Source of the DNA: Sphingopyxis sp. JAI108
Lineage (GTDB): Bacteria > Pseudomonadota > Alphaproteobacteria > Sphingomonadales > Sphingomonadaceae
Length of the DNA stretch: 64,000 nucleotides
Assembly (NCBI RefSeq): GCF_013410105.1
Contig: NZ_JACCCJ010000001.1
Location: forward strand, 1,302,001-1,366,000
Direction: 5' to 3'
Made by a program: the position numbers and the translations under genes. Within the stretch, counting starts at the first letter, position 1. Each line of letters opens with the position of its first letter. This document shows positions 56,706 to 64,000 of the stretch, in pieces. The notes beneath the pieces are model-generated. The model saw only the letters and a list, made by a program, of their open reading frames with translations. It had not been told where the DNA came from and made no database searches.

Positions 56706-57403
56706 CACGCGCCCGCCGCGCGGCCTTCGCCGCGGCGGCGCTGATCGCGGCGCTCGGCCTCGCGGCGCTCGGCGTCTGGCAGATCGAGCGGCGCGCGTGG
56801 AAGCACGAGCTGGTCGCCGCGGTCGATGCGCGCATTCATGCCGCGCCGGTTCCGGCACCGGGACCCGCGCGATGGGATGCGGTGAACGCACGGGACGACG
56901 CCTATCAGCGCGTCGCGGCGACGGGGACATTCCGCCATGATCGCGAGACGCTGGTACAGGCCGTGACCGATCGCGGTCCGGGCTTCTGGGTTCTTACCCC
57001 CCTCGAAACCCCCGGCTTCACCCTGCTCGTCAATCGTGGTTTCGTGCCCAACGACCGGCGCGACGCGGCGACGCGCGCGGCGGGCAATGTCGCGGGGCCG
57101 GTGACGGTGACCGGCCTCCTTCGCGTGACCGAGCCCGGCGGCGCCTTCCTTCGCTCCAACGACCCGGCGGGCGGCCGCTGGTTTTCGCGCGATGTGACGG
57201 CGATCGCAAGGGCGAGGGGGCTGCGCAACGCTGCGCCCTATTTCGTCGATGCCGACGCGTCGCCGAACCCCGGCGGCTATCCCCTCGGGGGCCTCACCGT
57301 CGTGCGCTTTCGCGACCATCACATGGTCTATGCGCTGACCTGGTTCGCGTTATCTACGCTCAGCCTCTTTTTTGCGTGGCGGCTGTGGCGTATCCGCGAA
57401 TGA
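56702..57403 (+). CDS. SURF1 family oxidase assembly protein
   Basis: The GTG at 56702 overlaps the cyoD stop and gives 233 residues. SURF1 features: N-terminal helix AALIAALGLAALGVWQIERRAWK, the periplasmic block YQRVAATGTFRHDRETLV, GPGFWVLTPLETPGFTLLVNRGFVP, and the C-terminal helix with HHMVYALTWFALSTLSLFF. SURF1 proteins help insert heme a into oxidases; here one is coupled to a quinol oxidase. The stop overlaps the sensor kinase start. Confidence 0.9.
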   Translation: MTRARRAAFAAAALIAALGLAALGVWQIERRAWKHELVAAVDARIHAAPVPAPGPARWDAVNARDDAYQRVAATGTFRHDRETLVQAVTDRGPGFWVLTPLETPGFTLLVNRGFVPNDRRDAATRAAGNVAGPVTVTGLLRVTEPGGAFLRSNDPAGGRWFSRDVTAIARARGLRNAAPYFVDADASPNPGGYPLGGLTVVRFRDHHMVYALTWFALSTLSLFFAWRLWRIRE

Positions 57404-58710
57404 TGACCGACCCGACGATCCTGCCCGCAGCAGCTGCGAAAGCGCCCGCGGGCCGCCGCAACATGACGCTGCTGATCCAGTTGCGCTGGCTCGCGGTCGG
57501 GGGACAGCTCGCGACGATCGGGATCGTCAGCGGGCCGATGGGCATTTCGCTGGCGCGCGGGCCGCTGCTCGCCGCGATCCTCGTGCTGATCGCGATCAAT
57601 TTCGCGAGCACCGCCTTGCTCCGCCGCGGCCGGTCGGTGACCAATGCCGAACTCACCGCGGCGCTGCTGTTCGACGTCGCGGCGCTCGGTTGGCAGCTTC
57701 ATCACAGCGGCGGGCTCGCCAATCCTTTCGCCTCGCTCTTTCTGCTCCAGGTCGTGATCGGGGCGATCCTGCTGACGCCGCGCTCGTCGTGGGCGATCGT
57801 TGCGGCGGCGCTCGCCGCGCTCGCGGCGCTGCGCGTCGACCCGACGCCGCTCGTGCTGCCGCCGCCCTATGCCGCCGACCCGATGAAGCTCTATCTGCAG
57901 GGCAGCTTCGTCTGCTTCCTCCTGATCGCGGTGCTGCTCGTCGCCTTCGTGACGCGGATCAGCCGCAATTTGCGCGACAGCGACGCCGCGCTCGCGGCAA
58001 GCCGCCAGCGCGCGGCGGAAGAGGATCATATCGTGCGCATGGGCCTGCTCGCCTCGGGCGCTGCGCACGAACTCGGCACGCCGCTGTCGACCTTGTCAGT
58101 GCTGATCGGCGACTGGCAGGCGGCGCCGCGGCTGAAGGACGACCGTGAGTTGCAGGAGGATCTCGCCGACATGGATGCGGCGGTGCAGCGGTGCAAGGCG
58201 ATCGTCAGCGGCATATTGATGTCGGCGGGCGAGGCGCGCGGCGAAGCGCCGCAGCTGACCACGATGCGCGCCGCATTCAACGAGATCGTCGCGCATACCC
58301 GCGCGGTGCGCCGTCCGGGCACGGTCGAATTCAACGACCGCTTCGGTGCCGATGTGGCGATCGTGTCGGACCCCGCGCTGCGGCAGGTGATCGGCAACGT
58401 CCTCGACAATGCGGCGGAGGTGTCGCCCGACTGGACCAGCTTCACGGCGTCGCGCGACGGCGACATGCTGGTGATCGAAATCGCCGATCGCGGCCCCGGA
58501 TTCAGCCCGGAGATGCTGGAGAATTTCGGCCAGCCCTATCGCTCGACCAAGGGGCGTCCCGGCGGCGGGCTCGGCCTGTTTCTGCTCGTCAATGTGCTGC
58601 GCAAGCTCGGCGGCGGCGCCAGCGTTGCCAATCGCGATGCGGGGGGCGCACTGGTTCGGATATTCCTGCCGATTTCGGCACTCGCGCGGCCGGGTGGAGA
58701 GGCGACATGA
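57400..58710 (+). CDS. RegB/PrrB/ActS-type redox-sensing histidine kinase
   Basis: The ATG at 57400 overlaps the SURF1 stop and gives 436 residues. About six helices in the first 200 residues form the membrane sensor; the loop GGLANPF is the ubiquinone-binding motif of RegB-type kinases. The H-box LASGAAHELGTPLSTL carries the phospho-acceptor His. A conserved-type Cys in VQRCKAIVSGIL corresponds to the redox-active Cys of RegB, and the ATPase motifs NVLDNAAEV, DRGPGF and GGGLGLFLLVNVL follow. It senses the quinone pool and phosphorylates the regulator encoded next. Confidence 0.92.
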   Translation: MMTDPTILPAAAAKAPAGRRNMTLLIQLRWLAVGGQLATIGIVSGPMGISLARGPLLAAILVLIAINFASTALLRRGRSVTNAELTAALLFDVAALGWQLHHSGGLANPFASLFLLQVVIGAILLTPRSSWAIVAAALAALAALRVDPTPLVLPPPYAADPMKLYLQGSFVCFLLIAVLLVAFVTRISRNLRDSDAALAASRQRAAEEDHIVRMGLLASGAAHELGTPLSTLSVLIGDWQAAPRLKDDRELQEDLADMDAAVQRCKAIVSGILMSAGEARGEAPQLTTMRAAFNEIVAHTRAVRRPGTVEFNDRFGADVAIVSDPALRQVIGNVLDNAAEVSPDWTSFTASRDGDMLVIEIADRGPGFSPEMLENFGQPYRSTKGRPGGGLGLFLLVNVLRKLGGGASVANRDAGGALVRIFLPISALARPGGEAT

Positions 58711-59252
58711 CCGACGCCGGAAATGATCGGCGCCATCTGCTGATCGTCGAGGATGACGATGCCTTCGCACGCACGCTGAAACGCTCGTTCGAGCGGCGCG
58801 GCTACGCGGTGAAGGTCGCGCACAGCCCCGAGGAAATGGAGGCGCTGCTTGCGACTTTCCGGCCGGGCTATGCGGTCGTCGACCTCAAGCTTGGCGGCGC
58901 GTCGGGCCTCGCGTGCGTGCAGGCGTTGCGCGCTGCCGATGCGACGATGCGGATCGTCGTGCTGACCGGCTTCGCGAGCATCGCCACCGCGGTCGAGGCG
59001 ATCAAGCTCGGCGCCTCCTATTATCTCGCCAAGCCGTCGAACACCGACGATATCGAAGCGGCGTTCGAACGATCGGAGGGCAATGTCGAGGTGCCGCTCG
59101 ATGCGCGTCCCTCGTCGATCAAGACGGTCGAGTGGGAGCATATCCACCAGACGCTGGTCGAGACCGACTTCAATATTTCGGAGACCGCACGCCGGCTAGG
59201 AATGCACCGGCGCACGCTCGCGCGAAAGCTGGAGAAAAGGCAGATCCGCTGA
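58707..59252 (+). CDS. RegA/PrrA/ActR-type redox response regulator
   Basis: The ATG overlaps the kinase stop (ATGA) and gives 181 residues. The receiver has IVEDDDAFARTLKRSFERRGY, phospho-acceptor in VVDLKLGGASGL, Thr in LTGFASI and Lys in LAKPSN. The C-terminal Fis-type helix-turn-helix NISETARRLGMHRRTLARKL is almost invariant in RegA homologues. Such regulators adjust respiration, and in several alphaproteobacteria control terminal oxidases, so regulation of the adjoining cyo genes is likely. Confidence 0.94.
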   Translation: MTDAGNDRRHLLIVEDDDAFARTLKRSFERRGYAVKVAHSPEEMEALLATFRPGYAVVDLKLGGASGLACVQALRAADATMRIVVLTGFASIATAVEAIKLGASYYLAKPSNTDDIEAAFERSEGNVEVPLDARPSSIKTVEWEHIHQTLVETDFNISETARRLGMHRRTLARKLEKRQIR

Positions 59253-59309
59253 AAGGGCACGGCCCGGCGCCAATCATTCTTGCCCCCCATTAGTTGAGAG
59301 GTTGGGCAG

Positions 59310-61424
59310 TTACTTCTTCTCCACCAGCTCGCGCAGCAGGAAACCGTGGAGCATTGCGGCACGCACCGCATCCTCGGCATGGTCGGCGCCGACCGAATGG
59401 CCGCCCTCGATATATTCATGATAATAGACGCGGTTGCCATTCTCCATCAGCCGCGCGGCGTATTTGCGCGCGTGGCCCGGGTGGACGCGGTCGTCCTTGG
59501 TCGACAGATAAAGGAAGATCGGCGGGTAGGTCACGCCCTTGCGGATGTTGTGATAGGGCGAATATTTCGACAGGAAGGCCCAGTCTTCGGGAACGTCGGG
59601 ATCGCCATATTCGGCGACCCATGAGGCGCCGGCGAGCATCTTGTCATAGCGCCACATATCCTTGATCGGCGAACCGGAGATGACGGCGCCGTACAGGTCG
59701 GGGCGCTGCGTCATCGCCGCGCCGACGAGCACGCCGCCGTTGGAGCGGCCCGAGATCGCGATCTTGCCCTTGGCGCTGACCCCGGTCTTCACCAGATCCT
59801 CGGCGACCGCGTGCAGGTCGTCAAAGCTGTTCTGGCGCTTTTCGCGCAGCGCCGCCTGGTGCCAGGCGGGACCATATTCGCCGCCGCCGCGAATATTGGC
59901 GAGGACATAGGCATTGCCGTCCTCGACCCAGAAGAGGCCGAGCGGGCCGGCGCGGTAGGGCTGGCCGGTCAGGTAACCCGGCGTCTGCGCGGCGCGGAAG
60001 CCGCCATAGGCGTGGACGAGAGCCGGGACGGGGCCCGTCGCACCCTTTTTTCGGACGAGGAAATAGGGAATTTTCGTCCCGTCCTTCGACGTTGCGAACC
60101 GTTTCTCGGCGGTCATGTCCTTTGCGTCGAAGGTCGCGGGCAGGCTTTGGACCGGCTTCGGCGCGCTGTCCGCGCTCACGGCATAGAGCGTCGGGGGCAT
60201 CAGCATCGTCTCGGCGCTCGCGAGGATCGTATCGCGTTTGCCGATCGTGCCCGCGATATGGACCGTCGCATTGGCGGCGAGGGGAATTTCCTTCTGGCTC
60301 CAGCGCCCGTTCGGCTGGTCGCGGCGGAGCGCGAACAACTTGCCTTCGACGTCGTCGAGCGCCTTGACCCAAAGAATATCGTCGGTCGCCGAGACAGCCT
60401 CGATCGCCTGCGCGCTGGTCGGCGCCATGACCGGTATGACCGGGACCTGCCGGTCGGCCGCCATATCTTCGAGCGACAGCGAGATCAGCGAGCCTGCGGG
60501 AAAGCGGGTGCCGAAATCCTTGTTGAGAAAGACGATCGCCTGCCCATCCAGCACGTCGCGAAGGCTGGCGGTGTCGGGAATGATCGTCGAATGATAGCCG
60601 TCGCTGCCGACGCCGCGGATCAGATAGTCGGCGGTGTAGAAGGTCTTGCCGCGGCTGATCATCGGCCAGCGCGTGTCGCCGTCGACGAGCGCGAAGACAT
60701 TCATGCCGACATCCTCATGCTCGCCCTCGGCGACCATCGTCGCGGCCGAGAGCGGGGTGCCGCGTTTCCAGCGCTTGACGATGCGCGGATAGCCCGACGC
60801 GGTCATGCTGCCCTCGCCATAGTCGGTGGCGACGAGCAGTGTGTCGGCATCCTCCCACGTCACGCTGCTCTTCGCCTGCGGCAGCGCGAAACCGCCGTCG
60901 ACGAAGCTTTTGGTCGTGCGGTCCCATTCGCGCACGACGTCGGCGTCGGTGCCGCCGGGGCTCAGTGACACGAGGCAGCGTTTGTAATCGGGGGCGAGGC
61001 AGTCGGCACCGTGCCAGACCCAGCTCTGCTTTTCCGCCTTGCCGAGCGCATCGACGTCGATCAGCGTCGTCCATACGGGCTTGCCGGCAAGATAGGCGCC
61101 CAGCGAACTCTGGCGCCAGATGCCGCGCGGGTTGTTCGCGTCGCGCCAGAAATTGGTGATCATGTCGCCCATCACCTCGCCCGGCTCGGCGATCTGGCGG
61201 TCGTCATCGAGGATTTCGCGCGCGCGCTTGCGGTCCGCCTCGAAGCCGGGGCGGGCGGTGATCAGCTTGTCGGTTGCCGCATTTTCTTTCTTGACCCAGT
61301 CCAGCGCCTTCGCGCCCTCGATATCCTCGAGCCAGAGATAGGGGTCCTTCTCTTGCGGTGCGGCGAGCGCGACGGCGGTCATCGAACAGCTGAGGGCAAG
61401 CGCGGCAAGGCTGGCGCGGATCAT
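59310..61424 (-). CDS. prolyl oligopeptidase family serine peptidase
   Basis: A 704-residue enzyme with a signal peptide ending AVALAAPQEK, so exported. An N-terminal seven-bladed propeller covers about residues 70-400. The C-terminal hydrolase domain has PALVHAYGGFRAAQTPGY, nucleophile Ser in SGRSNGGVLVGA, Asp in STKDDRVHPGHA and His in EGGHSVGADH. It cleaves short peptides after proline. It is a single gene, followed 57 bp later by the RegA gene end (convergent). Confidence 0.92.
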   Translation of the reverse strand: MIRASLAALALSCSMTAVALAAPQEKDPYLWLEDIEGAKALDWVKKENAATDKLITARPGFEADRKRAREILDDDRQIAEPGEVMGDMITNFWRDANNPRGIWRQSSLGAYLAGKPVWTTLIDVDALGKAEKQSWVWHGADCLAPDYKRCLVSLSPGGTDADVVREWDRTTKSFVDGGFALPQAKSSVTWEDADTLLVATDYGEGSMTASGYPRIVKRWKRGTPLSAATMVAEGEHEDVGMNVFALVDGDTRWPMISRGKTFYTADYLIRGVGSDGYHSTIIPDTASLRDVLDGQAIVFLNKDFGTRFPAGSLISLSLEDMAADRQVPVIPVMAPTSAQAIEAVSATDDILWVKALDDVEGKLFALRRDQPNGRWSQKEIPLAANATVHIAGTIGKRDTILASAETMLMPPTLYAVSADSAPKPVQSLPATFDAKDMTAEKRFATSKDGTKIPYFLVRKKGATGPVPALVHAYGGFRAAQTPGYLTGQPYRAGPLGLFWVEDGNAYVLANIRGGGEYGPAWHQAALREKRQNSFDDLHAVAEDLVKTGVSAKGKIAISGRSNGGVLVGAAMTQRPDLYGAVISGSPIKDMWRYDKMLAGASWVAEYGDPDVPEDWAFLSKYSPYHNIRKGVTYPPIFLYLSTKDDRVHPGHARKYAARLMENGNRVYYHEYIEGGHSVGADHAEDAVRAAMLHGFLLRELVEKK

Positions 61425-61507
61425 TCAGAAAGTCTCCCCTGGGGTGTGGAGCCGCTGTGCTAGCAGCATTATACAGCGGAGGGGAAGGCCGGTTGCCAAT
61501 GCACCAT

Positions 61508-61589
61508 CGTCATTGCGAGCGTAGCGAAGCAATCCAGGGCGGCCTTGCGCGACTCTGGATTGCCGCGTCGCTTCGCTCCTCGCAATGAC
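61508..61589. repeat. REP-like inverted repeat, locus D (arms only)
   Basis: Left arm CGTCATTGCGAGCGTAGCGA...AGCAATCCAG, an 18-nt spacer (GGGCGGCC is kept, as in loci B and C), and right arm CTGGATTGCCGCGTCGCTTC...CTCGCAATGAC. It lies between the prolyl oligopeptidase start and the DUF4112 stop. Confidence 0.85.
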
Positions 61590-61595
61590 TGGAAA

Positions 61596-62018
61596 TTACT
61601 GGTCGATGATGATCGTGCCCGGATGATGCTTGTCGAGATGCTTCTTGATGATCTTGAGATTGCGCGTGTTCGAGCGAAAGAAAAAGTCGAACGCGTCGCC
61701 GACGAGCGGCACCGCGCCGAGCGCGGTATCGACACCCAGATTGCCGACCATGCGCCAGATCTTCCACTTCGGCATGCCGAGGTTGCGCGCTTCCCAGATA
61801 AGATAGGCGCCCATCGTCGCGGCGATGACGTCGCCGACCACGGGGACGAGTCCGACGATCGCATCAAGGCCGACCGGACGGTTGATGCCGGGAATGACGA
61901 AGCTGCGCTCGAGGAGGATTTCGAGCGTTTCGACACGCTTGCGCAGCGCCGCGGGGTCGGTCCGGTTCTGGATGAGAGCGTCGAAGATCGCATCCGGATT
62001 GGGGGTCGAAGGGGCCAT
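61596..62018 (-). CDS. DUF4112 family membrane protein
   Basis: A 140-residue protein of the DUF4112 family: RRVETLEILLERSFVIPGI-type N-terminal helix, then the paired hydrophobic blocks VGLDAIVGLVPVVGDVIAATMGAYLIWEARNLG and DTALGAVPLVGDAFDFFFRSNTRN, each with the PxVGD turn characteristic of the family. The C-terminus ends in HHPGTIIIDQ. It is an inner-membrane protein with no known function. A REP-like hairpin lies just after the stop. Confidence 0.88.
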   Translation of the reverse strand: MAPSTPNPDAIFDALIQNRTDPAALRKRVETLEILLERSFVIPGINRPVGLDAIVGLVPVVGDVIAATMGAYLIWEARNLGMPKWKIWRMVGNLGVDTALGAVPLVGDAFDFFFRSNTRNLKIIKKHLDKHHPGTIIIDQ

Positions 62019-62059
62019 CAGGGTCCTTTCAAAAGCGCTCGAACTTGAAGCGCCTCCAT

Positions 62060-63553
62060 TTAGTTAGGCGCGGCGATCAGGTGATTCAATGGGTGCTGCG
62101 CACGGCCGTTGGCGCGCAGCCCGGTCAGGCGCTGCGACGCGACCGACCAGCGCAGCGGCGTCGCGAGCGGGATGAAGGGCGCGTAACGCGCCAGCACCGC
62201 CTCGGCCTCGCTGATCTGCTGGCGGCGCTGGCCGATATCGATGTTGGCGGTCGCCAGATCGATCAGGTTTTGCGCCTCGCGGTTGCACAGCGTGTCGCGG
62301 CGGCACGACAGGCGGCGTATTCCCCACAGGGGATCGTCGTTCGGGGCGACCTCGTCGATCAGGCGAAGGTCGGCGGACGACGCCATCGCGACGCGCCGGC
62401 TCGGCACGCCGATCGCGTTGAAGTCGGCGGCGACATAGGCGAACAATATGCGACCGCCCGGCGTATCGGGCACCGCAATGCGCAGCGGCTCGATCTCGCG
62501 CCCGGCGGCGCGCCAGGCATCGACCACGCGTTTCGCCTGGGCGAGGCGCGAGGCTTCGTCGAAATCGGCCCAGGCGGGGACCAGCGGCACCGGGCCGCCG
62601 TCGCGCGTGTAGAGCGCCGGGCGCAGCGTGACCTGCGGCTGCCATTCGGCGAGGCCAAAGGCCTCGATCAGCCGCTCGCGCCGGATCGCGCGGACGAGCG
62701 CGTCGCGGTTGATGTCGGTTGCGAGGAACCCCTCGGCGCGCACGAACGACAGGCCGAACAGGCCGGGCACCGGATCGACGACCAGCCGCGAACGGCCGAC
62801 GTTCGAGGCGACGAAATAGGGCAGGGTCGAAAAGCGTCCCCCGATCACGCCATCGGCATAGCCGTTCTTGAACCGCGCGAGCGCGCCCTCGGGCGAGGTG
62901 CCGACGAGCTCGATCGAGGCGGCGGGATCGTTCGCGGCGGCCTCGGCGGCTTCGGGATCCTCGGCGAGCGGGTCCGGGACGGGCGACAGCAGCACCGCGC
63001 GGCCGATCTTGCGCCCGCGCATCGGGCCCCAGCCCATGCCCTTGTTGACGATCGCCATCGACGGCTGCGCGAGCAGTTCGAGAATCGCGGGCTGCGGTAC
63101 CGCGAGGCGGATTTCGATGACGGTCTCGGTCATCGCCTTGATCGTCTCGACCTCGGGGAAATCGTCCTTGAGGATGTGACGGCTGGCGGGGGCGAGATAG
63201 GAGCGCAGGATCGCCGAGACATCCTCGGCGGTGACCTTGCGCCCGTTGGTCCACTTGGCTTCGCGAAGCCGGAAGATATAGCTGCGCCCGTCGGTGGTGA
63301 CGGTCCAGCGGTCGGCGAGGCCGGTGTCGATCTGCCCTTCTCCGTCATAGCTGACGAGGCCCTGCGAGGTCGCATCGAGCAGCGCGGCATTGGCGCCCGA
63401 CAACTCCCCCGAAAGCGGCGTCGCCGCGGGATTGAGCGTGCCGATGGCGGCGATTTTCACAGGGCCGCGTTCGCCGAACAGGTCGCAGCCCGAAAGCGCG
63501 ACCGATGCGGATGCGACGAGGGAGAAGAGGATAGCGGGACGGATCAGGCGCAT
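62060..63553 (-). CDS. ABC transporter substrate-binding protein, peptide type (SBP_bac_5)
   Basis: A 497-residue lipoprotein: the N-terminal signal ends SVALSGCDLFGE, so the Cys in LSGC is the lipid anchor. It has the family 5 binding-protein layout: YIFRLREAKWTNGRKVTAEDV, FPEVETIKAMTETVIEIRL and later RAIRRERLIEAFGLAEWQ. Such proteins feed oligopeptides or related ligands to Dpp/Opp importers. No permease gene is adjacent on this strand. It is a single gene next to tRNA-Leu. Confidence 0.85.
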   Translation of the reverse strand: MRLIRPAILFSLVASASVALSGCDLFGERGPVKIAAIGTLNPAATPLSGELSGANAALLDATSQGLVSYDGEGQIDTGLADRWTVTTDGRSYIFRLREAKWTNGRKVTAEDVSAILRSYLAPASRHILKDDFPEVETIKAMTETVIEIRLAVPQPAILELLAQPSMAIVNKGMGWGPMRGRKIGRAVLLSPVPDPLAEDPEAAEAAANDPAASIELVGTSPEGALARFKNGYADGVIGGRFSTLPYFVASNVGRSRLVVDPVPGLFGLSFVRAEGFLATDINRDALVRAIRRERLIEAFGLAEWQPQVTLRPALYTRDGGPVPLVPAWADFDEASRLAQAKRVVDAWRAAGREIEPLRIAVPDTPGGRILFAYVAADFNAIGVPSRRVAMASSADLRLIDEVAPNDDPLWGIRRLSCRRDTLCNREAQNLIDLATANIDIGQRRQQISEAEAVLARYAPFIPLATPLRWSVASQRLTGLRANGRAQHPLNHLIAAPN

Positions 63554-63624
63554 TGCGAACGCACCCTAGGACGGCGCGCTTCGCAAGGCCATGCCCTATT
63601 GCCGACCGTTCCGGCGGGGCAATC

Positions 63625-63710
63625 TGGTGCGGACGGCGGGACTTGAACCCGCATGACACTAGGCCGGCAGATTTTAAGTCTGCTGCGTCTACCGATTTCG
63701 CCACGTCCGC
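63625..63710 (-). tRNA. tRNA-Leu (anticodon TAA)
   Basis: An 86-nt class II tRNA on the minus strand. Acceptor stem GCGGACG pairs with CGTCCGC, then discriminator A and encoded CCA. The anticodon stem GCAGA/TCTGC closes the loop CTTAAAA with anticodon TAA; a long variable arm and the T-arm with GTTCAAGTC are present. Confidence 0.95.
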
Positions 63711-63799
63711 CTGGCCCGTTGGTCAAGCCGATGGGTCGATGGAGGTCAAGCGATGTTTGTCGCTTCACGGCAAGGGGTTGCTCGGCTAGACGGCGTGTC

Positions 63800-64000
63800 A
63801 TGACAGCTGTCCTCCAAATTTCCGGTCTCGGAAAAACCTACAAGAGCGGTCACAAAGCCCTGAGCGACGTCGACCTTACCATCAACAAGGGCGAGATTTT
63901 CGCGCTGCTCGGGCCGAACGGCGCGGGCAAGACGACGATGATCAGCATCGTCTGCGGCATCGTCACGCCGAGCGCGGGGACGGTGACCGTCGGCGGTCAC
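63800..64000 (+). CDS. ABC transporter ATP-binding protein, N-terminal part (runs off the window)
   Basis: The first 67 codons are visible. The sequence has the ABC-2-type exporter opening ([43 protein letters not shown]) with Walker [10 protein letters not shown]. It belongs to the DrrA/CcmA-like multidrug or antibiotic export subfamily. The gene continues beyond the window, so partner and substrate cannot be judged. Confidence 0.85.
   Translation, partial: MTAVLQISGLGKTYKSGHKALSDVDLTINKGEIFALLGPNGAGKTTMISIVCGIVTPSAGTVTVGGH

Noticed and set aside
20825..61589. CRISPR array from the recurring palindromic repeats
   Set aside because: The repeats are far apart, inverted, irregularly spaced, and no cas genes are present.

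Overview
The window looks like chromosomal DNA of a GC-rich alphaproteobacterium of the order Sphingomonadales, most like Sphingopyxis or a close relative. The basis is the gene content (UPF0262, DUF1328 behind an EcfG-type promoter, DUF2849/DUF934 sulfur genes, RcnB-like and EF-hand exported proteins, TonB receptor), the dense 1-4 bp overlapping operons, and frequent GTG starts. This assignment is from family knowledge; no database search was made. I see no prophage, plasmid origin, rRNA or CRISPR array.

Layout. 1-7.9 kb: minus-strand heavy-metal efflux cluster (His-rich exported protein, czcCBA, hupE, a membrane-anchored protein, start of an MFS gene). 8-9 kb: a decayed stretch where a metallophosphoesterase remnant is joined to the 3' half of a hutC-type regulator, beside tRNA-Gly(TCC). 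9-16.4 kb: exported proteins, FKBP isomerase, DUF1328 stress peptide, DUF885 peptidase, EF-hand protein and an OmpR-type two-component system. 16.4-20.8 kb: lipid-type enzymes, DoxX and a GH5 glycosidase. 20.9-24.9 kb: dcd, cdd, GH25-like protein, UPF0262 and, divergently, dnaB. 24.9-29.2 kb: a six-gene sulfate-assimilation operon (cobA/cysG-type, DUF2849, cysI, a Rid-family gene, DUF934, cysH). 29.3-41.3 kb: astD, alpha/beta hydrolase, glycosyltransferase, nitronate monooxygenase-like protein, hydroxyacid dehydrogenase, SH3 protein, RcnB-like protein, thiolase, coniferyl-type aldehyde dehydrogenase, AI-2E-type permease. 41.4 kb: tRNA-Leu(CAA). 41.5-47.6 kb: iron-uptake island (DUF4198, TonB siderophore receptor, DUF3649, PepSY, DUF3325, AraC regulator). 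47.6-52 kb: unknown protein, acyl-CoA dehydrogenase, LysR, MHS-type MFS. 52.2-59.3 kb: a compound palindromic element followed by cyoABCD, surf1 and a RegB/RegA-type redox two-component pair. 59.3-64 kb: prolyl oligopeptidase, DUF4112, peptide-binding protein, tRNA-Leu(TAA), start of an ABC ATPase gene.

Most interesting points. (1) A frameshifted GIY-YIG endonuclease gene at 34.5 kb is bracketed by inverted REP-like arms; a second locus at 40.1 kb is an internally deleted copy of the same unit, and two further loci carry the arms alone. This suggests a mobile REP-like family associated with a GIY-YIG nuclease. (2) A 265-bp element with a 26-bp outer stem and two inner hairpins ends 12 bp before the cyoA start codon. 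(3) Repeated ATTGCGA-N5-TCGCAAT sites, Fur-box-like, sit at the iron island. (4) The tandem repeat GCGACA-N4-GCGACA occurs about 100 bp upstream of both the EF-hand gene and the rcnB-like gene. (5) A Rid-family gene lacking the canonical arginine is embedded in the sulfate-assimilation operon.
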